Shown piece after piece: positions 1 through 6,082 of a stretch of DNA of 6,082 nt. The stretch comes from Pseudomonadota bacterium. GTDB taxonomy: Bacteria; Pseudomonadota; Alphaproteobacteria; Rhizobiales; Xanthobacteraceae. Made by a program: the position numbers and the translations under genes. How positions within the stretch are numbered: the first letter of the stretch is position 1; each line of letters begins with the position of its first letter. The notes below the pieces were generated by a model. The model made no database searches. It was not told where the DNA came from and saw nothing but the letters and a program-made list of their open reading frames with translations. Location of the stretch: positions 1-6,082 of the forward strand of contig JAEVZN010000370.1 of NCBI GenBank assembly GCA_023392205.1, read 5' to 3'.

Positions 1-751
1 GGCTGAGCGTCTTGCCGGAGGCGATCACCATATGCGTGCCGGCGTTGGTGGCGATCTTGCCGGCCTCGATTTTCGTCACCATGCCGCCGCGCGACAATTC
101 CGAACCGGATGCGCCGGCCATCGCCTCGATCTCCGGTGTGATGCGTTCGACCAGCGGCACCAGATTCGCGTCGCGTCCGCCGCCCGGTGGCGCGTCGTAG
201 AGCCCGTCGATGTCGGACAGCAACACCAGCAAATCGGCGCTGGTCATCGTGGCGACACGGGCGGCCAGCCGGTCGTTGTCGCCGTAGCGGATTTCGGTGG
301 TGGCGACGGTGTCGTTCTCGTTGATCACCGGCACGCATTTCCATTCGAGCAATTTGTCGATGGTCGAGCGGGCATTCAGATAGCGGCGTCTTTCCTCGGT
401 GTCGCCGAGCGTGACCAGAACCTGCCCCGCCGTGATGGCATGGCGGCCGAGTGTTTCCGCCCAGATGCGCGCAAGCGCGATCTGTCCGATGGCGGCGGCG
501 GCCTGCGACTCCTCCAGTTCCAACGCACCGCGCGGCAATTTCAGAACCGAACGGCCGAGCGCAATGGCGCCTGACGACACCACCAGCACATCGCGCTGGC
601 CCTGATGCAGCCATGCGAGGTCGTCGCAGAGCGCCGTCAGCCATTCGGTGCGCAATTGCCCGGCGGCGGAATCGACAAGCAGCGACGAGCCGACCTTGAT
701 GACGATGCGGCGAAAATCGGTAAGGGCAGGGAGGCGGGCTTTGGCGGACAT
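1..751 (-). CDS. proB: Glutamate 5-kinase, C-terminus cut by the window edge
   Basis: This enzyme phosphorylates L-glutamate to glutamyl 5-phosphate in the cytoplasm, the first and feedback-regulated step of proline synthesis. I translated the leftward frame by hand from the ATG at 751; 250 codons are present with no stop. Visible amino-acid-kinase signatures are IKVGSS (residues 18-23, nucleotide binding), VVSSGAI (57-63), LNAR (125-128), VINENDTVA (142-150), GDND (157-160) and [10 protein letters not shown] (221-230). These align well from memory with E. coli ProB. Full-length proteins are about 370 residues, so the end of the kinase domain and any C-terminal PUA domain lie outside the window. 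The start lies 53 nt after the obgE stop, so the two genes are probably co-transcribed. No strong ribosome-binding site precedes the ATG; an in-frame GTG at 772 is an alternative start. The family call is firm. Confidence 0.95.
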   Translation of the reverse strand, partial: MSAKARLPALTDFRRIVIKVGSSLLVDSAAGQLRTEWLTALCDDLAWLHQGQRDVLVVSSGAIALGRSVLKLPRGALELEESQAAAAIGQIALARIWAETLGRHAITAGQVLVTLGDTEERRRYLNARSTIDKLLEWKCVPVINENDTVATTEIRYGDNDRLAARVATMTSADLLVLLSDIDGLYDAPPGGGRDANLVPLVERITPEIEAMAGASGSELSRGGMVTKIEAGKIATNAGTHMVIASGKTLS

Positions 752-804
752 CGACGCGGGCTCAGGCTTCACCGTTCTGTCTCACAGGAGTGGACGTCCT
801 GCAA

Positions 805-3006
<2,202 letters not shown>

Positions 3007-3021
3007 ACGGAGCAAGCCAGG

Positions 3022-4011
3022 ATGAACACGATGACAAGAATTGCCGGATCGGCTGCGATTGCGATGATGCTGCTCGGCGCCACTGCCTCCGCCCATGTCA
3101 CGCTCGAAGTGCGGGAGGCGCGTGCAGGATCGGGCTACAAGGCGGTGCTGCGGGTGCCGCATGGCTGCGAAGGCAGCGCCACCACGACAGTCCGTGCGCA
3201 GATCCCGGAAGGGTTGCTTGCCGTGAAGCCGATGCCGAAGCCCGGCTGGGATATCAAGACCGTCCGGGGCGATTATGAACGCAGCTATCCCTTCTTTCAC
3301 GGTCAGGTGTTGAAAGACGGCGTGAAGGAAATCGTCTGGAGCGGCGGGCGGCTGCCGGATGAATATTACGACGAGTTCGTCTTCTCCGCCTTCATCGCCA
3401 AGGAAATGCCCGAAGGTCGGGTGCATATTCCGGTGACGCAGGATTGCGAGAAGGGGCAGGCGGCGTGGCACGAGGTGGCTGTGGCCGGACAGAGTGCACA
3501 CGATCTGAAGGCGCCGGCACCGGTGCTGACCATACTCGCGCAACATGGCGGACACGCGCACGGGCATGGGGCGGCAGCATCGAAGCCGGGCGGGAAGACC
3601 TACAAGGCGGGCGACCTGACCATCGTCGCGCCGTGGGCGCGGGCGACGCCGGGCGGTGCAAAGGTTGCGGGTGGCTTCATGTCCATCACCAATAACGGCA
3701 AGGAGCCCGACCGGCTGACCGGCGGGACGGTGCCGTTTGCCGGCCGCTTCGAGGTGCATGAAATGGCGATGGACGGCAGCGTCATGCGCATGCGCGAATT
3801 GCCCAGGGGTCTCGAAATCAAGCCGGGCGAAACCGTCGAGCTGAAGCCGGGCGGCTACCATGTGATGTTCATGGACCTGACATCCGGCCTCAAGGAAGGT
3901 CAGACCGTGAAAGGCACGCTGGTCTTCGAGAAAGCCGGCACGGTCGAAGTCGAAATTGTCGTCGGACCCGTGGGCGGCGGTGCACCTGCGGGCGGGCATT
4001 CGCATCACTGA
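3022..4011 (+). CDS. Secreted YcnI (DUF1775)-PCuAC copper-binding fusion protein
   Basis: A 329-residue exported protein with two copper-binding modules. Residues 1-24 form a signal peptide ending ASA, so the mature chain starts at His25 (HVTLEV). In YcnI proteins this N-terminal His takes part in a Cu(II) site. The YcnI-like domain covers about 25-160 with VPHGC (45-49), PKPGWDIKT (72-80) and IVWSGG (104-109, conserved Trp106); Cys49 and Cys142 could form a disulfide. A His-rich linker follows (HGGHAHGHG, 175-183). The PCuAC domain covers about 196-316 with APWARATP (203-210) and the His/Met copper site: His246, Met248, Met255/257, His280 and Met282. PCuAC proteins bind Cu(I) and supply it to cytochrome oxidase CuA or other targets. 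The C-terminus GGHSHH may add a metal site. The start is supported by GGAG (3009-3012), and the gene begins 15 nt after the receptor stop. Periplasmic copper delivery or storage is inferred from both families. Confidence 0.92.
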   Translation: MNTMTRIAGSAAIAMMLLGATASAHVTLEVREARAGSGYKAVLRVPHGCEGSATTTVRAQIPEGLLAVKPMPKPGWDIKTVRGDYERSYPFFHGQVLKDGVKEIVWSGGRLPDEYYDEFVFSAFIAKEMPEGRVHIPVTQDCEKGQAAWHEVAVAGQSAHDLKAPAPVLTILAQHGGHAHGHGAAASKPGGKTYKAGDLTIVAPWARATPGGAKVAGGFMSITNNGKEPDRLTGGTVPFAGRFEVHEMAMDGSVMRMRELPRGLEIKPGETVELKPGGYHVMFMDLTSGLKEGQTVKGTLVFEKAGTVEVEIVVGPVGGGAPAGGHSHH

Positions 4012-4038
4012 TGCTCTGAGCCGCGATCCGAAGCGAAG

Positions 4039-4063
4039 CGGCGTCCCTCAGGGGCGCCGTTTT
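4039..4063 (+). terminator. Rho-independent terminator of the copper cluster
   Basis: CGGCGTCCC (4039-4047) pairs with GGGGCGCCG (4051-4059) through nine pairs including one G-T wobble, with a TCA loop, followed at once by TTTT (4060-4063). It lies 27 nt after the copper-protein stop and just beyond the convergent TetR stop. Read leftward the stem is followed by CTTCGCTTCGG with no T run, so it should act mainly on rightward transcripts. Confidence 0.85.
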
Positions 4064-4067
4064 GGTT

Positions 4068-4709
4068 TCAGCTCTTCGCAAACACGCAGCGCACGTAATC
4101 GCGATACAGCATGACCTGCTGCGCGGGAATTTTCGGATCGCGCAACGCGCGCGACAACACCAGCGCGCCCTCGATGACCGGCGCGGCCATATCCGACAAG
4201 GCGTCGAGGTCGACATCCGCGTGCGGCGGATATTTGTGCGCAATGCGATCAAAGCGCACGCGGAAGCGGCGCCGCCAGCGCATCACGCCCTCGGCATTCA
4301 GCTCGCGCACCTCGCGATTGAACAACTGGTCCTGATAGACGAAGGATGCCGCCAGACAGCCCGGATGGACCTCGGTCATGTTCCCCATCATCTCGGCGAA
4401 CATCTTCAGGCCGACGAGAAATCCGTGCAGCGGATCCTCGTTCAGTTCGTCGGCGCGGGCGAAAAGATCGTCCAGCAGCTTCTGGTCCTGGTCGAGGTAA
4501 CGCAGCAAGAGCGCCTTGGCGAGTTCGGCCTTGTCCTTGAAATGATAAAAGAAGCCGCTCTTGGTGATGCCGGCGGCGGCGATCAGTTCGTCGATGGAGG
4601 TGCCGGCGAAACCCTTCGCCAGCACGGCCTCTTCGGCAATGGCGAGCAGCCTTTCGCGCGTGTCGCCGGTCTTGCGCATCGAAGCGTCGAGCATGGGCAA
4701 CTGTACCAT
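4068..4709 (-). CDS. TetR/AcrR-family transcriptional regulator
   Basis: A 213-residue DNA-binding regulator of normal TetR size. The N-terminal helix-turn-helix domain spans about 17-64: TRERLLAIAEEAVLAKGF, then TSIDELIAAAGITKSGFFYHFKDK, the classic recognition helix ending in FYHF followed by KxxL. Residues 75-213 form the variable ligand-binding and dimerisation half; the stretch with HPGCLAASFVYQD (115-127) is typical of TetR C-terminal domains, but the ligand cannot be read from sequence. I chose ATG 4709 as start because GGA-containing sequence lies upstream; ATGs at 4694 and 4679 also keep the domain and lack clear ribosome-binding sites. The frame is open to 5015, but that extension covers the intergenic gap and the methyltransferase start and is not credible. 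It is divergent from the methyltransferase gene, a common arrangement for a regulator and its target, and convergent with the copper cluster. Confidence 0.92.
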   Translation of the reverse strand: MVQLPMLDASMRKTGDTRERLLAIAEEAVLAKGFAGTSIDELIAAAGITKSGFFYHFKDKAELAKALLLRYLDQDQKLLDDLFARADELNEDPLHGFLVGLKMFAEMMGNMTEVHPGCLAASFVYQDQLFNREVRELNAEGVMRWRRRFRVRFDRIAHKYPPHADVDLDALSDMAAPVIEGALVLSRALRDPKIPAQQVMLYRDYVRCVFAKS

Positions 4710-4941
4710 AAGTCCGGTTTCCACGTCCTGTCCGCCCCGGCCGCTTCTGCGCGCCGGCCCTAAGCGTTTGCACGGGCAGGCGGAATGCCTTTCGACCGGA
4801 TCTGTACCGCAAACCCGGTAGCCGCCCGCCCGAAACGGGCCTATTCCCGCAGCGACCAACAGGCCGGTCCCGGCATCGCCGATCCGGAGCCAGCGCGGCC
4901 CCGTGCCGTACTCCCGTCTACTCAATTGAAGGACATCCATC
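4710..4941. promoter_or_regulatory. Divergent intergenic region with clustered inverted repeats
   Basis: This 232-bp gap must hold the promoters of the TetR gene and the methyltransferase gene. It contains TACCG/CGGTA (4805-4809/4816-4820), GCCCG-AAA-CGGGC (4828-4840), GCCGG/CCGGC (4863-4867/4870-4874), and an outer exact 7-bp pair CCGGATC/GATCCGG (4796-4802/4881-4887) enclosing the others. The shorter dyads are candidate TetR operators; together they could form a leader RNA of the methyltransferase. I compared it by eye with SAM-II, SAH and cobalamin riboswitch signatures and found no match. Promoter boxes could not be placed reliably. Confidence 0.45.
4929..4933 (+). promoter_or_regulatory. 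Strong ribosome-binding site of the methyltransferase gene
   Basis: AAGGA lies 8 nt before the ATG at 4942 and fixes that start. It is the clearest Shine-Dalgarno in the window and argues against upstream open frames that cross the gap. Confidence 0.8.
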
Positions 4942-5901
4942 ATGGCAAAGTATCGCTCCAATTTGCCGCAGCTTTCCGGCCGCCCTTTCCTCACCGATTC
5001 CGGGCTCGAAACCACGCTGATGTTTCTTCAGGGCGTCGCGTTGCCGGAAAATTCTGCTGTGATCCTGCACGACAGCGCGGACGGCGAGCGGCTGCTGCGG
5101 GATTATTTCGTGCGCCATATCGGGATCGCCAAACGCCGTCAGGCGGGCTTCGTGCTGGAAAGCGCAACCTGGCGGGCGAGTCCGGGTTGGGGCGAAAAGC
5201 TCGGCCTCACCCTTGCGCAACTCCACGTCCTCAACCGGCGCAGCATCGCTTTTCTTGCCGGATTGCGCGCGGAGTTCGAGGCTCCCCAATGTCCGATGCC
5301 GATCTCGGGCAATATCGGTCCGCGCGGCGACGGCTATTTTCCGGAGCAGATGATGAGCGGGCAGGAGGCGCGTGCCTATCACGCATTTCAGTGCGACCTG
5401 TTCGCGGACACGGAGGCCGACTTCATCAGCGCCTTTACCATGACCCATTCCGGCGAGGCCATCGGCATTGCGCTCGCCGCGCGTGATGCGGGGATGCCGG
5501 TGGTGATCTCGTTCACCACCGAAACCGACGGATTGCTGCCGAGCGGCGAGACCATGCGTGCGGCGATCGAGGCGACCGACGATGCGACCGGCGGCGCACC
5601 GGCCTATTACATGATCAATTGTGCGCATCCGTCCCATTTCACCGCAGCGCTGGAAAAGGGCGAGACCTGGGTGAACAGGCTGCGCGGCATTCGCGCCAAT
5701 GCCTCGATCCGCAGTCATGCCGAACTCGACAATGCGCCCGATCTCGACAGCGGCGATCCCGTCGATCTCGGCCGGCGTTACGCACATCTGCGTGGAGCGC
5801 TCGGCAGCCGCTTCAACATCATGGGCGGCTGTTGCGGGACCGATCACCGGCACATCGAAGCAATTGCCGAGGCGTGTATCCCGGTGCGGGCGGCAGCATG
5901 A
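4942..5901 (+). CDS. Homocysteine S-methyltransferase family protein
   Basis: A 319-residue cytoplasmic zinc enzyme that should transfer a methyl group to L-homocysteine to make methionine. The donor may be S-methylmethionine (MmuM-like), betaine or another methylated compound; sequence alone does not decide. The TIM-barrel begins with FLTDSGLETTL (16-26), matching the family's LLDGAMATEL start. Other landmarks are AGFVLESATWRASP (68-81), ISGNIGPRGDGY (121-132), and the zinc ligands Cys227 in INCAHP (225-230) and Cys297-Cys298 in MGGCCGTD (294-301). Length is close to E. coli MmuM (310). Where MmuM has a CET motif, this protein has AFTMTHSGEA (164-173), which places it in a different subgroup and makes me withhold a gene symbol. 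The gene is divergent from the TetR regulator, which may control it. It ends in ATGA, overlapping a doubtful small frame. Confidence 0.93.
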   Translation: MAKYRSNLPQLSGRPFLTDSGLETTLMFLQGVALPENSAVILHDSADGERLLRDYFVRHIGIAKRRQAGFVLESATWRASPGWGEKLGLTLAQLHVLNRRSIAFLAGLRAEFEAPQCPMPISGNIGPRGDGYFPEQMMSGQEARAYHAFQCDLFADTEADFISAFTMTHSGEAIGIALAARDAGMPVVISFTTETDGLLPSGETMRAAIEATDDATGGAPAYYMINCAHPSHFTAALEKGETWVNRLRGIRANASIRSHAELDNAPDLDSGDPVDLGRRYAHLRGALGSRFNIMGGCCGTDHRHIEAIAEACIPVRAAA

Positions 5902-6050
5902 AGTGGAGCGGACGCGCCTCCGCGGCCCTGTTGTTTGGAAGGCGCGGGCGCGCCCGAAGTTTCTGGCCGCTCGATGCCTTGCCGATTGGCAGGGCGCGCG
6001 GAACGCCGGGCTTTCTGGCCAGCCCATGGCCCCATGCGCGGATTGGGTAA
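5898..6050 (+). CDS. Doubtful 50-codon ORF with overlapping start and stop
   Basis: An Arg-rich 50-residue frame beginning MKWSGRASAALLFGRRGR. Its ATG overlaps the methyltransferase stop (ATGA, 5898-5901), and its TAA overlaps another ATG (TAATG, 6048-6052). The double overlap is what translational coupling looks like. Yet the composition is that of random GC-rich sequence, no family is recognised, and no good ribosome-binding site precedes it. I consider it more likely non-coding. Confidence 0.15.
   Translation: MKWSGRASAALLFGRRGRARSFWPLDALPIGRARGTPGFLASPWPHARIG
5913..5956. repeat. Overlapping GC-rich dyads after the methyltransferase gene
   Basis: CGCGCCT (5913-5919) pairs with AGGCGCG (5940-5946) around a 20-nt loop, and a perfect 12-bp palindrome CGGGCGCGCCCG sits at 5945-5956. 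The two share bases 5945-5946, so as hairpins they compete. Neither is followed by a T run, so a Rho-independent terminator is not supported. Confidence 0.4.
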
Positions 6051-6082
6051 TGCGCATGAGATTGTCAGCACCACGAACCGCC
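6050..6082 (+). CDS. Possible start of a further rightward gene, cut by the edge
   Basis: ATG at 6050 opens eleven codons (MRMRLSAPRTA) to the window end, preceded by a weak GGATTGGG. The basic opening would suit a signal peptide, but too little is present to identify anything. It may equally be chance. Confidence 0.15.
   Translation, partial: MRMRLSAPRTA

Noticed and set aside
32..574. Rightward open frame of 180 codons across the left end
   Set aside because: The opposite strand encodes ProB with full motifs; this frame gives a product of low-complexity character without any family resemblance.
4710..4941. Known SAM, SAH or cobalamin riboswitch upstream of the methyltransferase
   Set aside because: Searched by eye on both strands for their conserved core sequences and found none; only generic dyads are present.
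4710..5015. In-frame N-terminal extension of the TetR protein
   Set aside because: It would cover the whole intergenic gap and the methyltransferase start, which has a strong ribosome-binding site; TetR proteins of about 200 residues do not need it.
5945..5956. Terminator for the methyltransferase gene at the 12-bp palindrome
   Set aside because: No T run follows, and the palindrome has no loop of its own, so a Rho-independent terminator is not supported.
4918..6057. 379-codon leftward open frame opposite the methyltransferase
   Set aside because: It mirrors a confident gene with family motifs and zinc ligands; its Arg/Ala/His-rich product has no visible fold or signature.

Overview
This GC-rich window looks like part of an alphaproteobacterial chromosome. 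The grounds are the obgE-proB gene order, a proteobacterial copper-type gene set and strong G/C preference at third codon positions. I cannot name the genus from the sequence alone. Five genes are complete, one runs off the left edge, and one (a TonB-dependent receptor gene) appears internally deleted.

Layout. Positions 1-1842 hold a leftward pair: obgE (ribosome-assembly GTPase), then proB (glutamate 5-kinase, first step of proline synthesis), which is cut by the left edge. A 78-bp divergent gap containing an 8-bp inverted repeat separates them from a rightward cluster at 1921-4011. That cluster is a DUF2946-like small membrane or exported protein, a TonB-dependent receptor gene, and a secreted protein joining a YcnI/DUF1775 domain to a PCuAC copper-chaperone domain. 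A Rho-independent terminator (4039-4063) ends the cluster. A leftward TetR-family regulator (4068-4709) follows tail to tail. A 232-bp divergent gap rich in inverted repeats separates the regulator from a rightward homocysteine S-methyltransferase gene (4942-5901). The last 180 bp hold no confident gene, only a weak 50-codon frame joined by stop/start overlaps on both sides.

How the genes fit together. The 1921-4011 cluster reads as an envelope copper-handling operon: a DUF2946 protein of the kind found beside copper genes, an outer-membrane receptor, and a periplasmic copper carrier with two distinct copper-binding folds. The methyltransferase would make methionine from homocysteine, and the divergent TetR protein may control it.

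The main surprise is the receptor. It keeps its signal peptide, TonB-box-like segment and whole plug domain, then passes in frame straight to a typical barrel C-terminus. About 450 residues of beta-barrel are absent, judging from the usual family size. It is either an in-frame deletion remnant, an assembly error, or a stand-alone secreted plug protein. No mobile element, CRISPR array, tRNA or rRNA was seen.
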